This document shows positions 22,116 to 30,708 of a stretch of DNA of 39,879 bases, one piece after another. The DNA is from Solirubrobacterales bacterium (GTDB taxonomy: Bacteria; Actinomycetota; Thermoleophilia; Solirubrobacterales; Solirubrobacteraceae). The stretch is taken from contig DAHUYQ010000040.1 of the NCBI GenBank assembly GCA_027315115.1, positions 1-39,879 on the forward strand, given 5' to 3'. A program made the translations under genes and the position numbers. The notes beneath the pieces are model-generated. The model saw nothing but the letters and a program-made list of their open reading frames with translations, made no database searches and had not been told where the DNA came from. The stretch's first letter is position 1. Each line of letters opens with the position of its first letter.

Positions 22116-24745
22116 CCCGCCAGCTCCAGATCGTCGATCGCCGCAGCGCGCCACTGCTCATCGGCGCACAGCAAAAGGGCCTCCCAGCGCGCCCTCCAGT
22201 CATGGCCGCCGGTCTGCCGCAGCGCGTGGCGGCGCACCGGGTCATCGCGCGCCGGGCTGGAGGTCGCGATCCAGTACTCAAGCTCGGCGACGACGATCTG
22301 CACGATCGCCTCGCCACGGCTGCCGTTCTCCAGATAGACGATCGCGTACTCCCCTGGGGCGGTGCGCAGCTGGCTCATCGCGGCCTCGCGCTCCTCGGTC
22401 AGGTTCAGCGCCTCGCGCATGCGCGCCAGCTCGCGCGCCTCTTGGCGGCCGGTGAGGCGCACCCTGGCGTTTGCGACCAGAGCCTTGCCGTGCTCGTTGT
22501 CGAAGTCGCTGATCTGCTGGGAGATAGCGATCACCCACACCGCCCAATGCCGAGATCTTCTGCAGAACTCGTTGAACCAGCGGCCGGTCGACCTCCGCTC
22601 GGTCAGCTTCCAGCACTCATCCACGACCAGGAAGCTGCGGCCTGCCCAGACGTGCTTGGGGCCTTGCCCGGCCAGGAAGATCTCGCGGGTGCGGTCGATC
22701 CTGCGCTTGACGTGCTCGCAGAGCACGAACAACACGGCGCCCGCCTTGGCCTCCGGCACGCTCTTGGTGTCAAAGACGATCAGCGGCGCGTCGGGCAGGA
22801 TCGTCGTTGGACGGTCCGTCAGGTAGGCGTAGGGACCATCGCCGACGTAGTTGCTCAGGCGCATCGAAAGGTTGCGCAGGCTCTCGGCGATCCCGACCGA
22901 CCCTTCGCTTCGCTCCTTGTGGTAGCGGCGCTCAAGCTCCTCCTGCAGCAGCAACTCGCGCGGCTGCTCTGCGGTCAGCGCACAACGCTCATACACCTCC
23001 GTGATCGCAAGGCCGAGCAGGTTGCTCTCGAGGTCGCTGAGCCCGTAGGAGTCATCGCCGGGGTGATGCTCGCCCAACAGCAGGGCGTGCAGCGCGAGCA
23101 GGTAGTCGATCTTCTCCGCCGAGACGTCCGCCGGGTCATCGACGTCCCACGAGTTGATTGCGTGCGCGTCCGCGCCGATCTCAACCGACGCGGCGCCGGG
23201 GATCAGCGACGCCAGAAACGCGAAATGTCCGGCGCGGTCGATTATGAACCCGGTCGCGCCCTGTGCGATGGCGCGGATCAAGAGGATGATCGTCGCCATC
23301 GTCTTGCCCGACCCCGTGATCCCGGCGACCAGCATCAGATGGTTGGTGTGCTCCGTATCGAACGGGTCCAGGCGCTCCAATGTGCGGCCTGGCAGCGCAT
23401 AGCCCAGCGGGATGCCGCCGGGGCTGCTGGCGCTCGTGCCGACCAGCGTGAACGTGTCGCCGACGTTGCGGCTCACCGACTTGTGGCGTCGTCGCGCCAC
23501 ATCGCGCGCCAGCGGCAGCGTCGATTGCCAGAGCTGGCTTTGCGCGAAAAGGCCGTGGTTGACTCGCGCGTCGCTTGCCATCGCGACCTCTCGCGCGGTC
23601 GCCTGGCAGAGCTCGGCCAGCCGTTGCGGGTCACGGTCGCTGCCCGTGTAGTAGATGCTGATCCGGTAGATCCCGGCGCCCGCGCTCGTGGCCAGTTCCT
23701 GCACGAGGTCGGCGGCCTCCTGCTCCCTGACTCGCGCGTCGGGGTCCAGCGGCCGGCCACGCTGCTCAACGCCGCGGTTGACGCCGTAAAGCCGCTTGTA
23801 GCGGCGCTTCTGCGCCGCTCGCTCGCGGAACCGTTCGGTCGCCTCGATATGCACGCTGAGCACGAACGGGCAGGGTGCCTGCATCATGTGAAGCAGCCAG
23901 CCGAGCCACGTCTGCTCGGGCGCAAGCGAGACGTAGAGCGTCTGCTCAAAGCAGCCGCCTATCCTGATCCGGCTGCGATCAGAGCCGTCTATCTCCGCAG
24001 TGCAGATCGCCTGCGCCAGCGAACGCGCGCGATCCTGCGCCCGCGTCGTGCTCTCGTCCGCCACAAGCGGCTGCACTGCCTCGCTGTGCATGAAGCTCGT
24101 CGGCAGCACCCCCGACCCGGCCGCGTCGGGGTCAAAGCGGCTGTGCAGCAGGTCAAGCACCTCCGCACCGGAGAGCAAGCGTGCCGGCAGACCGATCGCG
24201 TCGAGGTCACCGCGCACCCCTTCGCAGTGGCGCAACGACTCGCGTATCGCGCTGCGGTGCGCCGCTTCGCCGATCCGCAGCACCCGTCCTCGGCGCCGTA
24301 TCGCTTTGCGCTGCGGCGGCTGCCACGGGCAGATCACCAGGTAGCGCAACTGCAATGGGTTGATCGCCGCAGCAGTCTTTCTGATCGACTGTTCCTGCGC
24401 CAGACCCAGCCGCCGTATCGCGGTTGCCCGCTCATGCTCGCCCGCGTCCTCGGCGGCACCGGCGGCCCGCTCGCAACGGTAGGTCTCCTCCGCCAGCAGC
24501 GCCTCCATGTCAAGCGGGCGGCCCTGCACATACAGTTGCAGCGACTGGCCCTCTGCGAGCCGCGCGGCGACCTGCGCAAGAGCCCTGGAGATCCGCTCGC
24601 CCTCGGCCTGCTCGAGCACCAGCGGGTTGACCGCGCCGACCTCCAGGTAGCGCACGTAGGTGGCATCGTCGCGGATCAGCAGACCATCGGGCTCGATCGC
24701 CGTGACCCCAAGCAGACGCGATGCGCGACGCCGGCGACCCATCAT
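22112..24745 (-). CDS. virB4: VirB4-family conjugation ATPase
   Basis: The 877-aa protein is the main ATPase of a type IV secretion system, acting at the inner face of the membrane. The N-terminal part (about 1-400) is the VirB4 middle domain. The motor domain has Walker A GITGSGKT at 475-482 and Walker B FLVVDE at 705-710. AISQQISDF (motif III-like) and LTGRQEARE lie near the C-terminus. The start at 24745 overlaps the PrgI-like stop as ATGA; the extra 111 codons of the longer frame read antisense-like residues and lack family similarity. It is central to the operon, flanked by the PrgI/VirB3-like protein and the wall hydrolase. Confidence 0.93.
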   Translation of the reverse strand: MMGRRRRASRLLGVTAIEPDGLLIRDDATYVRYLEVGAVNPLVLEQAEGERISRALAQVAARLAEGQSLQLYVQGRPLDMEALLAEETYRCERAAGAAEDAGEHERATAIRRLGLAQEQSIRKTAAAINPLQLRYLVICPWQPPQRKAIRRRGRVLRIGEAAHRSAIRESLRHCEGVRGDLDAIGLPARLLSGAEVLDLLHSRFDPDAAGSGVLPTSFMHSEAVQPLVADESTTRAQDRARSLAQAICTAEIDGSDRSRIRIGGCFEQTLYVSLAPEQTWLGWLLHMMQAPCPFVLSVHIEATERFRERAAQKRRYKRLYGVNRGVEQRGRPLDPDARVREQEAADLVQELATSAGAGIYRISIYYTGSDRDPQRLAELCQATAREVAMASDARVNHGLFAQSQLWQSTLPLARDVARRRHKSVSRNVGDTFTLVGTSASSPGGIPLGYALPGRTLERLDPFDTEHTNHLMLVAGITGSGKTMATIILLIRAIAQGATGFIIDRAGHFAFLASLIPGAASVEIGADAHAINSWDVDDPADVSAEKIDYLLALHALLLGEHHPGDDSYGLSDLESNLLGLAITEVYERCALTAEQPRELLLQEELERRYHKERSEGSVGIAESLRNLSMRLSNYVGDGPYAYLTDRPTTILPDAPLIVFDTKSVPEAKAGAVLFVLCEHVKRRIDRTREIFLAGQGPKHVWAGRSFLVVDECWKLTERRSTGRWFNEFCRRSRHWAVWVIAISQQISDFDNEHGKALVANARVRLTGRQEARELARMREALNLTEEREAAMSQLRTAPGEYAIVYLENGSRGEAIVQIVVAELEYWIATSSPARDDPVRRHALRQTGGHDWRARWEALLLCADEQWRAAAIDDLELAG

Positions 24746-25155
24746 CCCCAGCGCTCCCACGCCATCGCGTCCGCCATGCTGCTCATCTGCTCGCCCAAAG
24801 GCTCCTCGTCGGCGGCCTGGTCCGCCGTGAGGATCACCACCCGCGCAGGGGGCGGCTCCGCAATGGCCGCTGCTGGCAGGGTGTGCCTGCTGCAGCGCCA
24901 GCCCAGCATCGAGCGCAGCAGCACGGTGATCTGCAGGCCGCCGCTCTCTGACACATAGGTCAGTGCGGCGGGCAGCCCAATCACGAACACCAAGAGCGTG
25001 ATCGCTGGCTTGGTCGCAAGGCCACAGACCTCGATCAGGCCCAGCACCGCGGCGCTGGCGGCGATCAGCGTCGCCCACTGCCTGACGGTGAACCCGACCA
25101 GCTTCGGCGCGTCATCGAGCGATCTGAAGGTGCGGTGGATCACCGTTTGCTCCAA
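24742..25155 (-). CDS. PrgI/VirB3-like small membrane protein
   Basis: This 137-aa protein begins with a cytoplasmic stretch RTFRSLDDAPKLVGFTVRQW. Two closely spaced hydrophobic segments follow (ATLIAASAAVLGLIEVCGLA and AITLLVFVIGLPAALTYV, about 28-68), then a soluble C-terminal tail. That layout, placed directly before VirB4 with an ATGA overlap, is typical of PrgI-family proteins of Gram-positive systems, the equivalents of VirB3. It overlaps the VirB6-like gene by 16 bases. The tail of about 60 aa is longer than in minimal PrgI proteins. Confidence 0.8.
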   Translation of the reverse strand: MEQTVIHRTFRSLDDAPKLVGFTVRQWATLIAASAAVLGLIEVCGLATKPAITLLVFVIGLPAALTYVSESGGLQITVLLRSMLGWRCSRHTLPAAAIAEPPPARVVILTADQAADEEPLGEQMSSMADAMAWERWG

Positions 25156-27008
25156 GGACGCGGTCTGCGGTTCGGCGATGGCCTGCGCGGTGGGGAAGGC
25201 GGCGCAGGTCGACTCTTCGCGGGCGAAGGCTTCTGCGGCGACCTGGGTGACGGCTGGACAGACCCCGGCGGGCTTTGTGCGGGCTGCGCTCGCGCGCTCG
25301 CCTCCCGCTCGGCGCTGCCTGTCACCCGCCGGCCAGGATGCACCTTGCCCTCACTGCCGCTGTCTGCTTGTGCTGGCGGTGCCGCCGCATCCGAGCCGGC
25401 CGGCCTCTGGGATGGTGCCTTCGAACGGGGTTGGGGTCGAGGCTGCGGCGGTGTCCGCGAACCGGGCGAGCCGCCGGCAGCAGCGGCGGCTCTTCCGCCG
25501 CCGGCTGTGCGCGCACGAGCAGCCTGCTTGGGTGCGCTCGCGCCTTTGTCCGCACGGGAGTGGTTCCGTGGGCTCTTGCCGGCGCCGACGCTCCCCGTTG
25601 CTCTGGTGGCTCGCGCCGCTTCTCGTACTCCAACGGGCGTGCCCGCCATCCTCACGGCCGCTTCGCGTGGAGCGTCCGCCAGGATGCGACGCGCTCGTGC
25701 CACGCGCTCGCGCACGCCGCCGCGGCCGGATCCGCCGCGCCCACCTGCGGCTGCGCCCGCGGCTGCGCCTCTCATCCTCGCGCGAGCAGCGGAGACCGGG
25801 GCGATGCGCGACATCACCCCGCTGCGTGCGGCTGCGCCGGCCAAGCCTCTGCGCGCGGCGCCGAGCGGCCCGCCCTCAGGGGCGCCCAGCGCGCCCACGG
25901 CGCGACCGGCGCTCCCGCCAAACGACGGGACGCCCTCGAAGGCCACGCTGCGCAGCCGTGCGTGCGCGGCCCGCACCCGGTCGGCGCCCGGCACGCTGCT
26001 GGCCCCATGCGAGCCACCACCACCGTTGCTCGTATGCAGCGCGCCGCCGAGGATGTGCCGCAACTCCCCGAAGAGCATCAGCGGCAGCTTCACCGCCAGG
26101 ATGAACGTGATCAGCCCCGCAAACGCCGCCGCGACATGGCCAGGCAGCCCGCCCGCGCCATGCGTGACGCTCGTCGCATCCAAAGTCAGCGCGCCCGCGA
26201 CGGCGAACAGGATCGTCCAGCCGATCGGCACCAGCACGATCGCAGCGAGTGCGTGGCTCCACGCTCGCGCCAGGTGCGAGAGCTCGGGGATCGGCGCCAG
26301 CGCGATGAACGGTGGTCCCGCACAGAACACCACCGCCAAGAGCACGGTCAGCGCCTCGCCACAAGCGAACAAGGCGGCGGCGAAGATCACGCCGACGATC
26401 ACAAGAAATGCGCCGAACACGCCGCCCGCGCCGATCAGAAGCGCGCCGCCGAACAGGACGGTGATGATGCTCGCCAAGCCGTTGGCGACGACCGGGAAGC
26501 CGAGGATCGCGTGCGTGATCGTGTTTGTCGCCGCGACCGCCTGCTCCACCAGCCAGCGGTAGATCACAAGCACCCCCGTCGCGCAGGCACAGCGCACCAG
26601 CGCGCTCGCCGGGTGCGCGCTGCCGGTGAGCCCCATCATCCAATAGCGCATCGTGCAAACCGCGAGCGTCACCGGCATCAGCGACATGCCCAGATAGGTC
26701 ATGTCGCCCTCCAGTTCGCTGACGTGCCCCCAACTCGCCGGGTCCGGCAGCGCCACCAGATGCTGGATCGTCGCGACAGTGCCGTGCTTAAGCCAGCTAG
26801 GCACCAGCGCTCCCGCCAAAGCGGAGAAGAAGTCTTTGGCGATCGATTCGATGATTTCGTGCAGGCTCGGCAGCCCCAGAAACCCCGGCGGCACGCCAGC
26901 GCCGCGGGCAGCAGCGCCGGCCGCCGGCGCGCACACAAGCAGCAGGCACAGCGCGCCCGCGAAGAGCACCGGCAGCAGCCGCGCGCGTCGCCGAAAGCTC
27001 ACCGCCAC
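25140..27008 (-). CDS. VirB6/TrbL-like polytopic channel protein
   Basis: The protein is about 620 aa. It starts with a signal-like hydrophobic segment (LLPVLFAGALCLLLVCAPAAG), followed by a HEIIESIAKDFFSALAGALVP segment seen in this family. Five to seven membrane spans follow (VLFGGALLIGAGGVFGAFLV, ALTVLLAVVFCAGPPFIAL, ALAAIVLVPIGWTILFAVAG). The last 280 residues are a low-complexity Ala/Arg/Pro/Ser cytoplasmic tail, unusually long and basic. GTG 27008 follows AGGAG at four bases; GTG 27002 is an alternative. It forms the membrane channel of the secretion system by analogy with VirB6. It overlaps the PrgI gene and follows the pilin gene by 10 bases. Confidence 0.8.
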   Translation of the reverse strand: MAVSFRRRARLLPVLFAGALCLLLVCAPAAGAAARGAGVPPGFLGLPSLHEIIESIAKDFFSALAGALVPSWLKHGTVATIQHLVALPDPASWGHVSELEGDMTYLGMSLMPVTLAVCTMRYWMMGLTGSAHPASALVRCACATGVLVIYRWLVEQAVAATNTITHAILGFPVVANGLASIITVLFGGALLIGAGGVFGAFLVIVGVIFAAALFACGEALTVLLAVVFCAGPPFIALAPIPELSHLARAWSHALAAIVLVPIGWTILFAVAGALTLDATSVTHGAGGLPGHVAAAFAGLITFILAVKLPLMLFGELRHILGGALHTSNGGGGSHGASSVPGADRVRAAHARLRSVAFEGVPSFGGSAGRAVGALGAPEGGPLGAARRGLAGAAARSGVMSRIAPVSAARARMRGAAAGAAAGGRGGSGRGGVRERVARARRILADAPREAAVRMAGTPVGVREAARATRATGSVGAGKSPRNHSRADKGASAPKQAARARTAGGGRAAAAAGGSPGSRTPPQPRPQPRSKAPSQRPAGSDAAAPPAQADSGSEGKVHPGRRVTGSAEREASARAQPAQSPPGSVQPSPRSPQKPSPAKSRPAPPSPPRRPSPNRRPRPWSKR

Positions 27009-27018
27009 ACCGCTCCTC

Positions 27019-27381
27019 TCACGCCACGATGCCGCTGATCGACGCGAGAATCGCCAGACCCACCAGCGTCTTGATCGCCACGTCATGCGCGCGGGAGTGC
27101 CCGGCCATGAACATGATCCCCACGACCGCGATCACCAGCCCCATCGAGGTTCCACCCAGCCAGACGAGGTTGCCCTCGATCTTCTTGACGAAGTTGGCGA
27201 TCCCGCTGATCGCTTGGCCTTTGAACGCGCCGGCCGCCTGCAGCGCGTGCGCGTGGGCGTCGGGAGACACCGCCAGCACCCCGCACGCGATCAGCACGCC
27301 GCAGAGCATCGCTACGGTCAGCAGCAGAACCGGCGGCCTTCGACCTCGACAGGCAAGCGCCCGTCGGACTGTGAGCGCCAT
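27019..27381 (-). CDS. VirB2/TrbC-like pilin-type small membrane protein
   Basis: The 120-aa protein has a signal peptide (VLLLTVAMLCGVLIACGVLA, cleavage near AHA-HALQ, about residue 44). A mature part of 76 aa follows with two hydrophobic helices: NLVWLGGTSMGLVIAVVGIMFMA (71-93) and IKTLVGLAILASISGIVA at the C-terminus. That is the plan of VirB2/TrbC pilins and related subunits. ATG 27381 has AAGGAGG about 11 bases upstream. It lies between the PASTA protein and the VirB6-like protein, as expected for an early T4SS gene. The longer frame from 27951 is not used. Confidence 0.82.
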   Translation of the reverse strand: MALTVRRALACRGRRPPVLLLTVAMLCGVLIACGVLAVSPDAHAHALQAAGAFKGQAISGIANFVKKIEGNLVWLGGTSMGLVIAVVGIMFMAGHSRAHDVAIKTLVGLAILASISGIVA

Positions 27382-27416
27382 CACTGGCCTCACCTCCTTG
27401 TTTCGGGTTTGCAAGC

Positions 27417-28583
27417 TCACGGGGAGAACGGACCCCCACCGCTCTGTTCCGGCGCGGGCACCCGCGGCGAGATGCCTGCGGGCGGCGCCTGCCGCACCGG
27501 GATCTGCGCTGAGTCCGACGCGGCGGCCGATCTCGGCGGGACGGTTGGCGCCGTCTGCCCGGCCGGCGGCGGCGCCGCAACCGACGCGCCAGCGCCCGGC
27601 GCCCGTAGCGCAACGCGCCTTGCCGTCCGCGGCGATCTGCCACGCGCCCGCGCTCGCTTCGCCGCGCGATACGCGCGGCGTGGCGAGACCTCGCGCGTAC
27701 GCGCCATTGGTCTCGCAGCTGGTTTTGGCCGTGGGCTGCGATGCCTGCTGGCGTGCGTGCTTCTCGGTGAAGACGCGCCGGCTGCCGGCGGATGGGAGCC
27801 ACCCGCCGGCGTCGAGGCGATGCCGACGATCATCCACAACAGCAACGCCACCGCGACCGCGCCCACGAGCAGCCGGTGCTCGGCCAGCCATCGACGCACA
27901 CGACCACCGGCGGCTGCACGCGCCGAGCGCCGCAAGTACACGCGCCGCCAATCCGGCGGGCCGGCTCGCCCGGCCAACACATCCTGCGCCTGCGCCACAA
28001 GCGCCTCGTGCCGACCCTCACGCTCGTTGGCATCATCGGCCAGCTCGTCCTGCGCCCCAACCTCAGGCGGCTGCACGCCGGGCCTCCGGCGCGCAACCTG
28101 CTCCACACTCCTCAGGTCCGCTGTCTCTGCCGCCGCCGCCGCGCCGCCGGCCCGTGCTGGGGCTGTCGCCTGGCGAACGCGAGTGCGCTTGCGTCGCCGT
28201 GCCCGCGTCGGCTGGCTCGGCACATCCGCTCTCGTGGGCATCGGCTTGCCATCCGGCGTCTCGCCGGCGACCGGCGAGTCATCGGTGTCCTGGTGGAGTG
28301 GGTCGCTGCCGGGCGCCGCTACATACAGCGTCACCATGCCGTTGCGGGCCAACTCGCTGCCGGCCGTCGGGTCCTGCGCGACCACGAGACCCCGCAGCTC
28401 CGCAGGGCAGCCAAAGGAGCGGTCAAGGCCGGGGCGAAGGCCCGCGCGCCGCACCGCCTGGGCTGCCTCGCCCGCCGGCTGGCCCACATAGTCGCCCACC
28501 GCCTGGCCGTTGAGGGCACCAGCGCGGCGGGCGCTCTTTGCGCGCTCGCTGACGCGCTCCGGGACTGCGGTTCGCTGGCTCAT
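27417..28583 (-). CDS. PASTA-domain transmembrane protein heading the transfer operon
   Basis: The 388-aa protein has an N-terminal PASTA domain (about residues 26-91: VGDYVGQPAGEAAQAVRRAG to GSELARNGMVTLYVA). Then come a charged linker, one membrane segment (LLVGAVAVALLLWMIVGIAS, about 238-257) and a basic, Pro/Ala-rich tail ending GGGPFSP. There is no signal peptide, so a single-span N-in topology would leave PASTA in the cytoplasm, although PASTA domains usually bind wall peptides outside. The start ATG 28583 lies 5-14 bases after the conserved upstream motif. Its C-terminal tail closely matches that of the sigma-factor fusion at 17932. A role in T4SS assembly or regulation is inferred from position. 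Confidence 0.75.
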   Translation of the reverse strand: MSQRTAVPERVSERAKSARRAGALNGQAVGDYVGQPAGEAAQAVRRAGLRPGLDRSFGCPAELRGLVVAQDPTAGSELARNGMVTLYVAAPGSDPLHQDTDDSPVAGETPDGKPMPTRADVPSQPTRARRRKRTRVRQATAPARAGGAAAAAETADLRSVEQVARRRPGVQPPEVGAQDELADDANEREGRHEALVAQAQDVLAGRAGPPDWRRVYLRRSARAAAGGRVRRWLAEHRLLVGAVAVALLLWMIVGIASTPAGGSHPPAAGASSPRSTHASRHRSPRPKPAARPMARTREVSPRRAYRAAKRARARGRSPRTARRVALRAPGAGASVAAPPPAGQTAPTVPPRSAAASDSAQIPVRQAPPAGISPRVPAPEQSGGGPFSP

Positions 28584-28587
28584 CGCT

Positions 28588-28628
28588 GCTACTGACCCCA
28601 CAGCCCCCGTGACCGGCCAACGAATTTC
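28588..28628 (-). promoter_or_regulatory. Shared upstream motif, copy B (before the transfer operon)
   Basis: On the minus strand the sequence reads GAAATTCGTTGGCCGGT (28628-28612), then 14 bases, then GGTCAGTAGC (28597-28588), directly before ATG 28583. A degenerate second copy of the first half (GCGAATTTGTAGGCCA) lies upstream at 28684-28699. The first half is AT-rich within a very GC-rich region. It matches copies A and C in order and spacing, so I take it as the control region of the transfer operon. Confidence 0.6.
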
Positions 28629-28703
28629 ACCTCGCCGTTCGCGGCGCCACCACCGCCGTCGCCCTGCCCGCGGGCACGAGGTCTGGCCTACAAATTCGCG
28701 ATG

Positions 28704-29117
28704 TCAGCGGCGCGGGTAGTGGAAGGCTTGGGTCTGGGTGGTCTTGGCTGCTAGGGAGCCGTCTTGGCCTGTGATCTCGGTCTCAAGCACGATGATCGTG
28801 CGTCCGATGTGCAGGGGGCGGGTGTTGGCCGTGACACAGCCCTCTCGGACGGCCCGCATGAAGTTGGTCTTTGACTCGATTGTGGCGGTGCCGGTAGCGC
28901 CTTCGGGCAGGTTGAGGAACGCGCAGATCCCACCGCATGTATCGGCGAGGGCCATAAGCGCCCCGCCGTGTATTGCGCCGCCGGTGGTGCAGAGGTTCTG
29001 CGAGAAGTCGAGACGTCCGCGAACCAGCTCGGGGCGGGCGTTGAGCAGCTCGACACCGACGAGCGTGGCGAAGGGCATCGCGTCGCGGATCAGACTCAAG
29101 TTGCTCGGGTCGCTCAC
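28704..29117 (-). CDS. Hotdog-fold acyl-CoA thioesterase (PaaI type)
   Basis: This protein of about 137 aa (from GTG 29117) carries the PaaI/YdiI-type hotdog motif GAIHGGALMALADTCGG, with the usual HGG turn and following acidic residue. It ends with strands TIIVLETEITGQDG and AAKTTQTQAFHY. Such enzymes hydrolyse aryl- or acyl-CoA thioesters, often as housekeeping partners of CoA catabolic pathways. The start is uncertain; longer forms up to 29189 overlap the F420 gene, which ends at 29131. It is the second gene of a minus-strand pair with that enzyme. Confidence 0.8.
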   Translation of the reverse strand: MSDPSNLSLIRDAMPFATLVGVELLNARPELVRGRLDFSQNLCTTGGAIHGGALMALADTCGGICAFLNLPEGATGTATIESKTNFMRAVREGCVTANTRPLHIGRTIIVLETEITGQDGSLAAKTTQTQAFHYPRR

Positions 29118-29130
29118 TGGTTGCTCACGC

Positions 29131-30120
29131 TTACGCTCGTGCGGCGTCGACGAGTTCGCGCCTGAGCGCGGCGCGGGCCTCGCCAGCAATCTCCAAGCCG
29201 CGTGCGGAATCTTCGTCGCTGATGCGCAGCACGATGTGTCTGGCGCCGGCTTGCACGTACGGCGTGAGCCATGCTGTAAGTCCTTCGGGAGTGCCCGCGT
29301 ACGTCGCTTGTAGCATGCTGATCAACTCGAGCGGCTGCCGGTAGTAGCGCTCGATGTGACGTCTCAGGCGCTGCTGGGCAGTCTCGGTGCAGGCGTCCAG
29401 GGCGACCGTTGCGTATAGGCCGGCGAGCGGTGGCCGCTCTCGTCCTTCCTGGACGGCGGCCGCGCGAACGCGCTTCCATCCTTGGGCGTAGAGCTCGGCG
29501 GTGGGTGGGTATGGTAGCCAGCCCTCGCCGATGTCACCGACCCGTCGCTCCGCTGCCTCTCCGGCTCCTGCGAGCCATATCGGGGGTCCGCCGCGACGAT
29601 GGGGTGCGGGTGCGAGCGCGACCCTGTCGAGTGTGATGTGTCGGCCTTCATAGTGGACCGGCTCGCCGGGGTTGGCCCATAGTGCGCGCATCGCGGTGAT
29701 CGTCTCGGTCATTCGGCCCACCCGGTCCGCGTAGGGGACTCCCACTGCTTCGAACTCGCGTTCGGTTTCGGGGAATGGGAACCCGGCGCCGATGCCGAGC
29801 AGCAGGCGTCCCTGTGCGATCTGATCGACTGTCGCCGCGGCTTGGGCGAGCAGCAGAGGCGAACGCAACGCCGCGATCAGCACTCCCGTGCCGAGAAAGG
29901 CCCTCTCGGTGCGAGCCGCGAGCGCGGCGATCATGCTCAGCGCGTCATGGCGCCCGCGCGCGAGCGGACCGTCGCCGAGCCAGATCACGTCGAAACCGAG
30001 CATCTCGGCGCGTTCGCCGAGCGCGATCAAGGGTGTTGCTGCGTGCTGTCCCTGCGCGACTGCGTCGCGGGTCGGCAGTAGGTATCCGATCGAGATGGTG
30101 TCCGGATTGAGTATCCTCAC
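29131..30120 (-). CDS. LLM-class F420-dependent oxidoreductase
   Basis: The 329-aa protein is a TIM-barrel luciferase-like enzyme that would use coenzyme F420. Signatures are IGYLLPTRDA at the start, FDVIWLGDGPLAR, RAFLGTGVLIAALRSPLLLAQAAATVD (the strand 4 region), GRLLLGIGAGFPFPETEREFEAVG and HRRGGPPIWLAGAGEAAERRVG. Length fits the family. The start codon is GTG at 30120, followed within 15 residues by a typical N-terminal strand. It diverges from a TetR gene across the palindrome at 30132-30149, so that regulator likely controls it. The substrate is unknown. Confidence 0.87.
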   Translation of the reverse strand: MRILNPDTISIGYLLPTRDAVAQGQHAATPLIALGERAEMLGFDVIWLGDGPLARGRHDALSMIAALAARTERAFLGTGVLIAALRSPLLLAQAAATVDQIAQGRLLLGIGAGFPFPETEREFEAVGVPYADRVGRMTETITAMRALWANPGEPVHYEGRHITLDRVALAPAPHRRGGPPIWLAGAGEAAERRVGDIGEGWLPYPPTAELYAQGWKRVRAAAVQEGRERPPLAGLYATVALDACTETAQQRLRRHIERYYRQPLELISMLQATYAGTPEGLTAWLTPYVQAGARHIVLRISDEDSARGLEIAGEARAALRRELVDAARA

Positions 30121-30131
30121 GGTCCCCTATA

Positions 30132-30149
30132 CTTGCACGGTCGTACAAG
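30132..30149. promoter_or_regulatory. TetR-type palindromic operator between divergent genes
   Basis: CTTGCACGGTCGTACAAG is a near-perfect inverted repeat (CTTG-x-ACG / CGT-x-CAAG) 11 bases before the TetR start at 30160 and 12 bases from the GTG of the F420 gene on the other strand. A TATACT sequence overlaps its left edge. Binding by the TetR protein here would block both directions. Confidence 0.65.
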
Positions 30150-30159
30150 GAATGCGCTG

Positions 30160-30708
30160 ATGCCGAGACCTATCGACCCTAACCGCCGCCAACAGCTCCT
30201 CGAAGCCTCGATCGACTACGCCGTTGAGCATGGACTGTCCGATCTGACCCTTCGTCCACTTGCCGATGCGCTCGGCGTGATGCCTAACACCCTCGTTCAT
30301 CATTTCGGCGGCAAGGAGGAACTGCTCAGCGCGATCCTCAATGGCGTGCGTGACCGCCTGCAGGGGATGATGCGTGCCGAAATGCAGCATCCTGGCAGCG
30401 ACCCGTTGCGCGGCGCTTGGCGGTGGACCTCCAGCCCGGAGCGCCTGCCGTTCTTTCGCTCCTTCTTTGAAGCCTATGGCCTTGCGTTGCGCCAGCCCGA
30501 CCGCTTCACACGTTTCCTTGGCCGGGTCGTTACCGACTGGCTCGTCACTCCCGATGTGCCGCGCGCGACACTCGATCTCGCGGTGCTGAGGGGTCTGCTT
30601 CTTGATTTGCTCACGACCGGCGAACGCAACCGCGTGGAGCAGGCATTCGCGCTGTACCTGGCATCGCTGCCCACTCCCGCCACCGGGACGTCCGCGACCG
30701 AGGTCTAA
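30160..30708 (+). CDS. TetR-family transcriptional regulator (cargo block 2)
   Basis: The 182-aa protein from ATG 30160 has an N-terminal helix-turn-helix: RRQQLLEASIDYAVEHGLSD, then LTLRPLADALGVMPNTLVHHFGGKEELLSAIL (about residues 8-60). The recognition turn NTLVHHFGGKEEL is typical of TetR proteins. The rest is the helical ligand domain. ATG 30160 is preferred to 30133, whose extra codons lie in the operator. It overlaps the acyl-CoA synthetase gene as TAATG, so both are translated from one message. It probably represses that pair and the divergent F420 gene. Confidence 0.87.
   Translation: MPRPIDPNRRQQLLEASIDYAVEHGLSDLTLRPLADALGVMPNTLVHHFGGKEELLSAILNGVRDRLQGMMRAEMQHPGSDPLRGAWRWTSSPERLPFFRSFFEAYGLALRQPDRFTRFLGRVVTDWLVTPDVPRATLDLAVLRGLLLDLLTTGERNRVEQAFALYLASLPTPATGTSATEV

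Noticed and set aside
21830..24958. 1042-codon frame on the plus strand
   Set aside because: It lies opposite VirB4 and the hydrolase, is Arg/His/Gln-rich and has no motif; high GC gives long antisense frames.
25135..28513. Several long plus-strand frames opposite the transfer genes
   Set aside because: All are antisense to VirB6-, VirB2- and PASTA-like genes that have membrane or domain evidence.
28684..28699. A full fourth copy of the shared upstream motif
   Set aside because: Only the first half is similar and there are mismatches (TAGGCCA for TTGGCCG); no matching second half at the right distance.
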